Part shown: positions 23,798-34,852 of the stretch, in pieces
Numbering within the stretch: position 1 is the stretch's first letter
Layout: each line of letters opens with the position of its first letter
Assembly (NCBI GenBank): GCA_001414345.1
Contig: LLCB01000398.1
Location: 1-46,008 of the forward strand
Reading direction: 5' to 3'
Length of the DNA stretch: 46,008 nucleotides
From: Hymenoscyphus infarciens
Taxonomy: Eukaryota > Ascomycota > Leotiomycetes > Helotiales > Helotiaceae
Translations under genes and position numbers: made by a program
The notes under the pieces: generated by a model
What the model saw: the letters and a program-made list of their open reading frames with translations, nothing else
What the model was told of the DNA's origin: nothing
Database searches by the model: none

Positions 23798-25680
23798 TAT
23801 TTAATAATAATAATAGCTATCTACAAGTAGCTATAAAAGGTAAGTTCTTACTTAATTATTAGTATTATTCCTATTCTAACTTACTACTAGAAACAGAATT
23901 AATAATAGATAGTAGCTTTAAAGAGAGCTCCTCTTTAAAGAAACGCTAAGTCGACTTCGACTAAGTAAGTAATAATAAGGCCTTAAAACTAATTAGTTCT
24001 CTTAGTCCTACTAGTCTCTATAGTCCCTCTTATAGTAAGTACTTTCTATTATATATTCTCTTTCTAATAACTAATATCCTTTAGTCTTAGATATTACCAT
24101 TTTCGATCCTCTTTAAAGACTACTTTAAAGAAGTCCTATACTACTTCCTCTAATTTAATCTACTAGTTAAACAACTATACTAGCTTAAGTAGATAACTCT
24201 ACTCTTCTAACCCTCTTAACTCTTTCTAAAAGTAACTTAAAGAGCGATTCTAATCTTAAAGACGTTAAACTACTTAAGTAAACTCTATAAAAATAATAAT
24301 CTTAAGTTATCTCTTTTTAAATCTTCTCTTCTCTATTCTTTAATAAAGTATATATAATATAAATAATCTAGCCTCTAAATATAGTAGTTCTAATAAACAA
24401 TTATTAATTTTCTCTTACCTTATTTCTATTTTCCTTATAGTTCCTTTTACTAAGATAGTATCTTAAGCTTATATATTTATAGAAATCTCTTTAAAAGACT
24501 TAATTTATAGTACTCTTTTCTTAATAGTAGCTTTTAGATTTTAATATTCTTATTACACTTTCTTAAATTACTATTTTAGAATTAGAGAGAGTTATAGTGT
24601 TTTTTTAAAATACTTTATAATTAATTCCTCTTTTATAGTAGCTTTTAGAAGTTAAACTATAATTAGAACTATAGCTACTATTTACATTAGTTAATAAACT
24701 TACTTCTTTATCTTTTTATCTTTCTTAGTAACTCTAGTATTTTTAAAACCTATTACTATAATCTTATATATATTCTTTAGATTAAAGATATATCTTTAAA
24801 GTAGCTAAAAGTATTATAATTAGTATAGTTAATAGTCTTATTATACTAGATAAATATATTATTATAGTATTCTAGTAGTATATATCTAAATACGCTATAA
24901 TACTATTATATAATTATACTTTTATAATTCTATATAGTATATCTTTTAATAACTTATAAGTATTAAAACTTACTTTTTCTATATACTCTTCTATTACTTT
25001 AAAAGTATATTTATAAAATAATTAATAGAAGTTATTTATTATATACTAGAAAGCCTAAACTAAGTATATTAGAGGATTTTATAATATACTATATATTAGT
25101 TCTTAGTATCTATTATATATAAAGCTTCTTTAGTATTAGAAACTTTAGCTTACCTTTTTTATACTAAATTTAAGTTTTTTATATAATTCTAAGTAAAAGA
25201 TATAAAGCTATTATAATACTTAGTAATAAGAACTTTATTAAATTTAATTAGGTAATTAATAGTAAGCTCTTCTTCTTTCTTAGATATAAATCTAGCTTCT
25301 TTAATAGTATCTTCCTTTTTATTAGTAAAAGCGTTATTAGTAAGTATAAGAGTATTATTAGTTTAAAAGCTTATAATACTAAAAGAGGTATTATTTAATT
25401 ATACTTGTTTATTATATTATAATAGTTAAGTATATAAAAGATAGAGATTAGATACTAATACTTTTATTATAAGTCTTAGAATATAGTATTTATAGTATAT
25501 TATAAACTAATAGTTTCTAGCTTCTAGAATACTATATAATAGCTTAATTACTTTAAAGACTATATTCTTCTATTAAGTATATCTCTTTAGTAGTCTTATA
25601 AAGAACTTCTAATTTAACTTAGTTAACGACTATATATATACTTATATAATATATACTAATTCTATATATATACTAGTATT
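23798..25680. other. Very AT-rich degraded DNA, no gene recognised
   Basis: CpA/TpG depletion is extreme (one CpA and no TpG in 24301-24480, against nine ApC plus GpT). A small inverted motif, AAGTCGACTTCGACTAAG, lies near 23949. I see no protein motif. Confidence 0.45.
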
Positions 25681-25749
25681 TAGTATATATATTTAAAAGT
25701 AATATAAATCTCTTATTTAACCTTATATAGTTTAGTATATATATAAATA
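25681..25749 (+). repeat. Dispersed repeat box, copy 2, left of Harbinger transposase
   Basis: Same orientation and same core blocks as 8406-8472 (TATATTTAAAAG, ATATAAAT, TTTAACCTTATATA). It lies about 0.6 kb upstream of the recognisable part of the transposase, so it could be the 5' end or promoter of that element. It also contains ATATAAAT, which is TATA-box-like, but such strings are common in this AT-rich DNA. Confidence 0.6.
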
Positions 25750-26339
25750 GAATATATACTACTAAGAAAAGCTTTAGATCTCTAGAAGTATAAATCTTTA
25801 AAAGTTTATATATATCTTTTATCTACTCTACTATCTAGTACTAGTATACTACTACTACTATAGCTTTACTACTTTCTATACTACTCTATCGTTATTATAT
25901 TTAAGCTTATAACTATAATATTAGATATATTATTATATTAATTAGAGCCTTTTCTTATATAAAATACTCTAATATACTTTAAAGTTATATAATAATAAGT
26001 AGATAGTAGAATTAATTTAAAAGTATCTAAAATATATAAGAGATAATCTCTATATTACTTAAGATATCTTTAAATTAGTAGAGAAGTTACTCTTATAAAA
26101 GATATTCTTTATATCTATAAAATATATAAGTATAAAAGAGTAACTTAGTATATTTCTTTATACTATACTAAGTAACCTTTCTCTATATAAAATAGTAGAG
26201 CGATTTTATAAATAATTAATTAATTAATCTAACTAATTAGAAGAGAGTATTAATTTAAGATATAAAAGTATAGAGACGATTTAATAAACTTCTTATAAAG
26301 TAAGAATATTAATTCTTTTAAATAGCTTTTATAGTTCTA
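25750..26339 (+). other. Probable decayed N-terminal part of the Harbinger transposase
   Basis: This lies directly upstream of and in line with the transposase core. Family members have an N-terminal helix-turn-helix-like region of about 100-150 residues before the first catalytic Asp, which would fall here. I cannot follow a frame with certainty. Confidence 0.35.
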
Positions 26340-27079
26340 CTATTATATATCTTAATTCTCTAATAATACTTCTAAAGATAGTATATAATACTAAGTTTAT
26401 CTTCTATTTTAAAGACTATATAAGAGCTTTAGATAGTACTTATATTCTAGTAATTCTCTTATATAAAGAGAGATTACTCTTTAAGAGTTAGTTATATAAT
26501 CTTAGCTAGAATATACTTACTATATATACTTTTAATATATAGTTCTCTTATATACTCTCTAGATAGAGAAGAAGTATATCTAACTCTACTTTATAGATCT
26601 ATATTATATACTTTAAAGTAATTAAAATACTTAAGAGTAAATATATTCTTAGAGCTTATAGATTTAGTAGTTCTTTAGAGTATTTAGTACTATACTATAG
26701 TCTATAGTACTATTTAAAAGAGTAGTAATAAGTAATAGTAAATAGAAGAATATCTAAGAATAAGAAGAAGCTATTTAACTTATTATATATAATTTTATAT
26801 AACGTAATAGAGTATATATTTAGAGTATTAAAGAATAAACTTAAGATACTCTAAGTATTATAAGCTTAAATTATACTAGCTTTATATATACTTTATAATA
26901 TATTAAGCTCTTATATAAGAGCTAATTATATTAAGAGTATTAAGCCTAAGTTTAATAAGTATAATAATTAAAGAAGAGATACTTATATTAATAGAATAGA
27001 CTATTATACTAATTCTATTACTAGGAAACTTAGTAATAAGTAAAGAGATTAAATAGCTAATAGAATATAAGATAATTAT
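26340..27079 (+). pseudogene. RIP-degraded PIF/Harbinger DDE transposase
   Basis: Dead transposase of the PIF/Harbinger superfamily, nucleases that excise and insert DNA elements with short target duplications. At 26408-26443 the frame reads FKDYIRALDSTYI, matching the family's FKDCIGALDGTHI; GGT to AGT and CAT to TAT are RIP-type changes, and the first catalytic Asp (26432) is intact. At 26561-26575 R-stop-R-R-S is GWEGS with G-to-A changes. The second catalytic Asp, expected in the S-xDS motif just after it, reads Asn (26582, AAC). At 26810 Glu begins E-Y-I-F-R-V-L-K, the ERTFGVLK box. ILALYILYN follows, the ALCALHN box. At 27044-27079 RD-stop-IANRI-stop-DNY matches the family's C-terminal RD-IA--MW--Y. 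All lie in one phase, so no net indel occurred in this span. The Myb-like partner gene is on the opposite strand downstream. Confidence 0.82.
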
Positions 27080-28132
27080 ATCTAAAAAAGAGATAGAAAG
27101 TAGATATCTACTTATTTAGTATATACTTTTTATTCTTCTTAGTATTAAGAAATTTAAATTAATAGAAGACGAATTTTATATAATAACCTAGCTTTAAAAA
27201 TTAATAAAATTAAAAATATTAATTAAAATAAGATAATTTTTTTACTATTAAAAAGCTACTAGCTTATTTAAAATTTTAAGCTATTATATATAATTATAAG
27301 TAGTATTATTATAAAGAGTTTCTATAATTTATAAAATAGGTTTTAGAATAATATTTAATTATTATAAGTAAAGTAGATTATAAATAAGATATCTCTACTA
27401 AACTAGTACTAAGATACTATTAAACCTTCTCTAAATTATTAGAAGTAGATTCTAGAAGCTCTAAAAAGATAAAGTATTCTATAGAATATTCCTCTCTATT
27501 TCTCTCTACTAACTACTAGATTTACTTCTTATATAATTAAGTATTACTCTTAATAGAGAGATACTTTATAAAGAGCTTATAATTCTATATTAATCTTATT
27601 ACTAGGAGTATTTCTTATATAGTTAAGATAGCTTCTTTATATCTTATTTAAGTACTTACTTATAGAGTAACTTATTAACTTCCTCTTTAGAAAGTTTATC
27701 TAGTTTACTTATTAAGATAGCTATCTTTATATTACTCTTTCTTATATTTAGTATCTCTTTAACTCTAGAGAGCTTTTTTCTCTTCTCTAATATTAGTTTC
27801 TTAGATCTCTCTTACTTCTAATTACTTAGCTTTAATATAGAAGTATTCTTTTTAGCCTTTTCTTTTATCTTTCTTTTCGCTTTCTTATAACTTATATACT
27901 CTCTTTAATTCTTTATATAATATATTTAAGTAAGTTTAATTTAAGCTTAAATTCTCTTTCTAGTATCTATAGTAAAAGTAGCTCTATAGTTCTTAATATA
28001 TATAAGTAAAGGATTAATAAATAGTTCTACTTTCTTAGGAATAGAGAGATCTTAATTATCTATATTAGTAGTATCTAAGTTAGAACTCTTAGAACTATTA
28101 GAATTAGATATCTCTAAGTTATTAGAGTCGTT
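27080..28132 (-). other. Low-complexity charged tail region between transposase and Myb-like gene
   Basis: On the minus strand this reads as Ser/Asp/Glu-rich text (28020-28130: S-N-S-N-S-S-K-S-S-N-L-D type) followed by a Lys/Arg-rich stretch (27700-27920). This resembles the disordered tail that follows the SANT domain in PIF-associated Myb-like proteins. It is in a different phase from the Myb domain, so either a frameshift occurred near 28.13 kb or I have the wrong frame. The end of the gene would be near 27480. Confidence 0.35.
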
Positions 28133-28580
28133 CTTTTAGTCTTAGAAGTACTTATATTTACTAATAACTAAGTAATTAGTATAAAGCTTATATATAATAG
28201 TATAAAAAGAGAAGGCTTTCTTTCTCTACTTCTTTACTTAAGAGTATTTCTAAAGATATATATTAGTATTAAATTACTTAATTAGAAAATGCTTATTTTA
28301 AGAAAAAGTTTCTAAATATACTTTTTAGTAGTAACTACTTTTAAATCCGAATTCTAGCTAAATCCTAAGAAGTTTATTATCTTATATACTTACTTATACT
28401 CCTTTTTTAAGATATTATATTTAGATTAGTATATATAATTCTTTTTAAGTAGATTATTATTCTAAGTTAAAATAATAGTAAAGATAAGAAGTATAAGAGT
28501 ATTATTACTTACTTCTCTACTCTCTTTTTAATCTCTTATAAATTTAAGAAAAGTAAAGACCTTATTATTAGACTAAGAGT
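28133..28580 (-). pseudogene. RIP-degraded Myb/SANT-like DNA-binding domain of the Harbinger element
   Basis: PIF/Harbinger elements carry a second gene encoding a Myb/SANT-like DNA-binding protein that helps the transposase act at element ends. Here the minus strand at 28368-28312 reads LGFS-stop-NSDLKVVTTKKYI-stop. This matches the diagnostic pattern SGFGWD---K-VTA---VW of the Myb_DNA-bind_3 type, with the TAG stops being former TGG (Trp). About 87 codons upstream in the same phase, TAG at 28575-28573 fits the first Trp of the domain, followed by SNNKVFTFLKFIRD. ILKKEYK-VYKI lies between, as the family's LKKxYK helix does. Domain length and order agree with about 95 residues. The gene points toward the transposase (convergent). 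Confidence 0.65.
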
Positions 28581-29640
28581 AATTTTTCCTACTTTATAAT
28601 TAGCTAGAAGAAGGTAGATCTTAAGTATTTTATATATCTTATATAGCTTAAACTAATAGTAGTAGTTAAGTATTATCTAATAATTTAAACGAATTTAGAG
28701 ATATTATAAGTTAAGCCTTCTTTTTAGCCTTTTTAGTAAGCTTTTAGTAAAGTATATTAAAGAATTTATTAGATATAAGTAAGAGAGAGAAAAGAAAGAG
28801 ATTTATTACTTTATATAAGATAATATAATACTAAATAGCTCTAGTAGTAGTAGAATAATTATTTAGTAAAGAGACTAAAATCTACTAATATTAACTATTA
28901 ATATAGTAATATATACTAATATATATACTAATATATATACTATAAGCTAAATAATTACTTAAAAAATTAAGAAATAAATAATAATATATACTAACTTATA
29001 TATCTTATTAAATATCTATATATATATTTAAAGAATTTATATAAGCTAAAAAAGCTCTTAGTCTAAAGAGCTTTTAATTAGAGTATAGTAACTAGACTTA
29101 CTAGAAACTACTAAGAGTCTAGATACAAGTTAGAGTTAGTTTAGAATACTTTTAAAGAACTTTTATATATTTATAGTAATTATAATTAATACTCTTTAAT
29201 CTATTAATAAATAGAGTATATTTTAACTAATTTATAATATACTAGAATAAATATTAAAGTTAAATTAATTATCTTAAGTCTACTATTTTTAAAGCTTATT
29301 TAAAAATTACTTATACTATAGTTTTAGCTTTCTATTATATTATTAAAAAGCCTTAATTTAAAGCTTTCTTTTAAGCTTAGATATATTTAAATTTAATAGA
29401 AATTAAGTATATAGTATTATATTTAGATAAATATAATTATTTTATAAAATTATATAAATAATTTAGTTAAAGTAGTATATAAACTTAAAATTTTAATTAT
29501 TAATTTAATTCCTCTTTATATAAAGTTAAAAAGTAATATTTAATAAATATAATATACTAATTATTATATTCTATCTATTAATCTATAATAGTTAATAGTA
29601 TTTAAAATTACTAGAGAATTTTAGTAGAAAGAGTAAAAGA
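28581..29640. other. Extremely AT-rich flank, possible right end of Harbinger element
   Basis: Repeats of ATATATACTAAT occur at 28905-28945. The element's terminal inverted repeat should lie on this side, but I could not match it to the left side with confidence. No gene is recognised. Confidence 0.4.
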
Positions 29641-32328
29641 CGAAGTAGTAACCTTTTTAATAGAGTCTAACTACGTAAGTAACCTTGAGAAGGGAGACGG
29701 TTTAAGATAATCGTTAGTAGAGTAATTATTACTCTCTAACTAAAACTATTATTTAATAGTAAATATAGTACTAACTACTCTAACTCTTTAAGAACCTATT
29801 AAGATAATAGCTTTTAACGTTATCATAGCGCCTAATATTCTACTTATTATATAGTACTTATAAGCTAAAAGAGCTGCTTATATTTAGTATTTATAATACC
29901 TTACTCTAGACTTCTATTTATATAGGTACTAACTAGATTAGATACTAATCCTACCTACTCTATAAGCTCTATTACGCCTTTTAAAGAATTATCTTAATAT
30001 TATCTATGTCTAATTACTAATACTAAGTATTTAGTAGATATAAATAATTATAAAGTTAGGCTATTTAATAATATAGGCTTTTATAGATAAGTAGTACTAA
30101 GCGATATAACTCTTCTTAACCTTATCTTAAGTTTAGGGGTATATCTTAAATACTTAGTTAATATTAAACTAGAGATCTATAAAAGTAAGCTAAGTAAGAG
30201 AAAGCAAAATAAGTTAGTAAACTAAAGTATATAGATTCTTAGAATAGTTAGCTAGAAAACAGGCCTACCTTATAGATAAATAAGCTATAATAAGGCTCGC
30301 TCTAAGTACTAAAACGCTAACTTATTACTAATATTACTAAAATTAACAGATAACGCTGATAGTTAGAGCGAATTTAAGTTTAAGTTTTAAATAATTAAAT
30401 ATCTTCTATATCATCCTTTCTCTATAATAACTACTTATATAGAGGTAGAATAGTCTTAAATAATAAGTAAAATAAATTATAAACTATTTATTCTCTAAAT
30501 TAGTATCTTATCTTATTTTAATAGAGTAATACTACGTAAAGGACTTTAAGAGAAAGATTAATAAATTAACCCCTTCTCTCTTCTCTTATAATAATCTAAC
30601 ATATACTACTACTTAGACTGATATTATTAAGAGAGGATGGCTAGCTCTTTACTAGACTCGCTTAGAGCTTTTTATAATATTACTCTTAATATTTTAAATA
30701 TCTATACTTTTAAGTATATTATTATATATTTATTAAGACACTTAGAGTAGTTACTCTTCTTCCTCTAATCCTAGCTTACTTTAATATATATATTTATCTA
30801 GACGTAGTAGACTAAGGTTAGAGTATAAGAATAGTTTATAATAAAGGATAAAAAGGTAAAAGAATAGAAAATAGATATAAAAAAGGTATACTAAGTTAAA
30901 TATATTAAATCTAGCTTAAACATAATATAAGATATTAAGAAAATTAATAAAATAAAGAGAGAGACTAGAGCTAAGTTATAGTAATAACATAGTTTTAAGT
31001 TAAGTAGATAAAAGAAGTTATTCTCTTTTAAATTAACAAAGATAAGAAGAACATAGCTATTCTTCTTCTCTTAACCTACTTATTACAGCTAATATAGTAA
31101 ATAAACATATAATAGAGTTTCTATAATACTAAACTATTCTTTAAGTTATATAAGTAATATAGCTAATAAGTAATATAGATAGTTATTACTAGTAAGTTCT
31201 CTTCTATCCTCTGTATAACTCTAGCTAGTAAAGAAGTGTTATTACGCTATTCTCTTAGTACAATTATAGTAGAGAGACTAATAAGATACTCGTATTTTAT
31301 ATAACTTATTACTAATCCTCTATATTACTATTTTCTAGCTTAATAATAACTTTAATATCCTTACTCTTAGAATGTTCAACTTATTATTTATAATTAAAGA
31401 ATTTATATTTCTTACATAGATTTTCTATAACTTCCTATATATAATATTAGCTAGTTTCTATATAGAGACTAATATAGTAAACTTATATTAATATCTCATC
31501 TTCTCTTTACTATACCTAAGCTATAAAATATAATAAATAAGGAAATCTATACTATATTAGCTAGAGACTATAACCTATATTAGGAGTATATATAGCTTTA
31601 ATACTAAGCTTAATATTTTTCTCTTTCAACTCTTATTTATACTTCTTAGTAGCTAATTCTAACTTTTTCTAAGTCTTCTTAGCTATAAGCATAGGTAACA
31701 TAGTGTCTTCTCAACTCTAAACTATTATTTAAAGTTATAATAATAACTTAAAAGCCTTGTCTATCTTATTCTAGGATTTAAAAGGAAATATCTCTTATAG
31801 AAATAGCTATCTTTAAGTTCTCTCTTAAATAAGAAACTAGTAGCTAGGATCTATTACTTTATTAGTTCTAAGCCTAGTAGAATAAAGATCTAGCTTCTTA
31901 ATAATAGTAGCTAGTAAAGTTAGTTTAAAAAGAGCTCTAAGTATCTTATAGTTAGTTATTCTATAATAAACGTTAGTATTAAATTAAAAATATAATTTCT
32001 AATACTACCTTCTATTCTATATAAGAGATAAAGTAGAAAGTATAAGTAGGTTATATAAAATAACTTATAAGGATACTCAACACGAGGGATTTTAGAGTAC
32101 TTACTAGACTATTTTATAAGTAGAGACAAGTTATTTAATATGTTTTTAATATTTAACTAAGTTAAGAAGGATCTTATAAGAGAAGTAAGAGCATTAGATT
32201 AAGCGTTAGGCTAGTATACGTATAGAGACTAAGAGTGTTCTAGGAGTATTAAGACTTATATACTAAGCTATTATCTATACTAAAATAGTATCGTAATAAG
32301 TAACTCGAAGTTTACTATAAGAATTCCT
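29641..32328. other. Degraded DNA, somewhat GC-richer, no gene recognised
   Basis: Patches at 29640-29720 and 30290-30370 have more G+C and more CpG. I read the plus strand at about 29860-30450 without recognising a family. Stop density equals background. Confidence 0.4.
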
Positions 32329-32345
32329 TTAGGTTTAGGGTTAGG
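32329..32345 (+). repeat. Short telomere-like tract
   Basis: TTAGGTTTAGGGTTAGG resembles two to three TTAGGG units with one extra T. It lies just left of a 12-bp repeat. At this length it may be chance or slippage. Confidence 0.3.
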
Positions 32346-32363
32346 TGTATAAGCTATAGGTTA

Positions 32364-32423
32364 GGTTATAAGATAGGTTATAAGGTAGGTTATAAGGTAG
32401 GTTATAAGGTGGGTTATAAGGTA
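32364..32423. repeat. 12-bp minisatellite, five copies
   Basis: GGTTATAAGATA then four units of GGTTATAAGGTA (one ending GGTG) at 32364, 32376, 32388, 32400 and 32412. The period is four codons (G-Y-K-V on the plus strand). The right junction contains AAGGTACTAGGT (32418-32429), which is also the unit of the minisatellite at 37389-37448 on the opposite strand. Confidence 0.9.
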
Positions 32424-34793
32424 CTAGGTCTTAAAGTTAAAGTCGAACTTATAATATTTACTAGAGTAGATCTAGAATCCTAAGTCGTACTTTATAGCCT
32501 AGATATTAAGAAAACTTCTACCTTTTCTAGAAAGTTATTTATAGTAGTTTTATAAATATTCTGTTATAGATAGTATTCTAAATACTCTAGTCTTAAATTC
32601 TCCTTATATTATAAAAGTTATAAAAGTTTATAAATAAGATACTCTTAATAGTATATATAAACTTAATATTATACTTAGTAAAGCATTTCTCCTAGTCCTT
32701 CTTATCTAGTATTCTCTTTCTTATACTCTCTTCTCTAATAGTATATTAGTAGTCTAAAATAATCTAGTTAATTAGCCTTTGTCTTTTTATATTATATTAG
32801 GCGTATAGTTAAACTTCTCTCTATAGCTAGAGTTTTATATAATTTATTATATATATTAAATTACTATAAGGCGAATTATATAGTCTAGCTTTAGAAGGGC
32901 TTAAGTAATCTCCTTACTACTAGTCTATAGTATAGTTTAGCGATATATTAAATATTTATAAGTTCTTATTATAAACTCTTTCAACTCTCTTATTAAAACG
33001 TAGAATAGATATATTATTCGTTTTTACCTAGGTATTAAAAGAGTTATATCCTAATCTACTAAGTATATACTTATTATTCTACTCAAGGCTATGTTCTATT
33101 CTTTTAAAATTTAATAATTATTATTATTTTATAAGATCTCGATCAACGATATAGAATAGAAAATTAGCTCTAAGAATATCTAGTTTTTTAACCTGTTTTA
33201 AATAGTAAGTAGGGTATTTAAGGACGCGTTAGAAGAAGAAGAGAGGGAGAGGAGGCAGTATTAGAGTAGAGAGAGGGGCTATACTAAAGTATAGTATTAA
33301 TTTAATACTTATTAAAGAAGTGCCTTTCTTTTCGCTTCTTCTTCTACTTCTTATATTAAAACCTTATTATTCTATTTAAGTAACGATTCCCTCTTTATTA
33401 CATCTAGTAAAGGGTGGTAAAAGATCTTTAGGTATTATTATACTATATATATCTTTATCTTAGCCTTCTTAGTATATAATAATTTATTATAATAATATAA
33501 TAGCTAAACTATGCTTTACCTACTACTTAATAGGTCTCTAAAGTCTTTTCTAAGGTTTTTCTGCCCTTAGTATTTCTTAGGTATATATTATTTATACAAT
33601 TTCTAGTATATATCTTATACTATTAGTACTCTTTTTTAAATAAAGTAGTAATTAAATAGCTTCTTTATAACGTCTATAAGTAGGTTATTATAGCTATAAC
33701 CTTCTTAATAGACGATTTCTTTAAGATATATAATTATCTTATTAACTATTTATATTATCTTATATCTAGTATTAATAAGTACTTTAATATATCTAAAAAA
33801 TTCATTATCCTCTATACTCTTTTAAAAGGTTAAGAAGATAGGTTCTCTATAGTATTTAAAGAACTGTTCTATTTAAAAGAGAGCTATAGAGTAATTATCT
33901 TATAATAAGAAATTAGTTTAGATCTTATTAAATCCTTAAAATAAGGTATTAGGAATAAGATTTACTTACCTTAGAATATAATAATCTATCTCTAGCTCTA
34001 TTAAAATTACTAGATTATTTCTTATCTATTCTTTTTTATATTATAAGATTTATTAGTAGAGTAGTAATATACTATAATTACGAGTTAATATAACACTTAA
34101 TAGGTTAACTATCTATAAATATATCTACTAGAAACTGTTTAAAAGCTAGAAACTAATAATAACTTTAAAAGAGTAAAAGTTTCTCTGTTTTACGTCGTTA
34201 CTAAGCTTTTATTATACTTTTATAATATCTTTTTTGCTTTTTTAAGCTAGGTAATCTAGCTCTTATTATATAGGTGTTTAGAAATTATTACCTCTTAGAT
34301 AGGTAATTAGTATATAGATAAGTACTTACTAATACTACTTATATATTAGAAGAAAGTAGCTTACCTTTTAAAGTAAAGGTAACTAAAGAGCGTTAACTTT
34401 TACTAGTTATCTTATAAGAGTTAATAGTCTTTTAGTTTCTTATAGATCTATGCCTTACTAGACGACTACTAATATACTACTATAATTATATAATTAAGCT
34501 CTTATGTTAGATAGTTTCTATATAATACATTAAAAAGTTTAAACTATTTATAAGAGTTCCTTATTTTATACTATTTTATAATTAAGATTAAGCGTTTTTC
34601 TCTTCTATTATAATTATAACTTTATAAGATTTAGTTAAGGTAATTAAGTTAGTAATAGAGGCTAATTAAGAGCTTATAAAAGAAGGATTCTAAGAGGATC
34701 TAATAAGCTTCTAGCTTAGTATTATCATAGGTTTATTCTACTTCTCCTACTTTTAAAGGAATAATCTTAGCCTAACCTATATACTAACCTAAT
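32424..34793. other. Degraded DNA, no gene recognised
   Basis: Contains a purine-rich, GC-richer patch at 33222-33276 (AGAAGAAGAAGAGAGGGAG and on) that would encode an E/R-rich stretch. From 33693 a plus-strand frame reads as protein-like text, starting ITFLIDDFFKIYNYL, to about 35560 if TAG/TAA are former CAG/CAA. Stop density is not below background and no family is recognised. Confidence 0.35.
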
Positions 34794-34852
34794 GTAGATT
34801 TTACTATTTCTCTCCTTATATACCTAAGTTAGGTAGAATAACTAAAATCTAC
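34794..34852. repeat. Imperfect 59-bp inverted repeat with inner hairpin
   Basis: The left arm GTAGATTTTACTATT (34794-34808) pairs with the right arm AATAACTAAAATCTAC (34837-34852), with one mismatch and one bulge. Inside is ACCTAAGTTAGGT, a perfect 6-bp-arm palindrome. It could be a tiny foldback remnant or a chance structure. Confidence 0.6.

Noticed and set aside
25681..25749. LTR of a retrotransposon with TATA box
   Set aside because: There is no TG...CA end pair, no primer-binding site and no pol motifs between the two copies. ATATAAAT is common in this composition.
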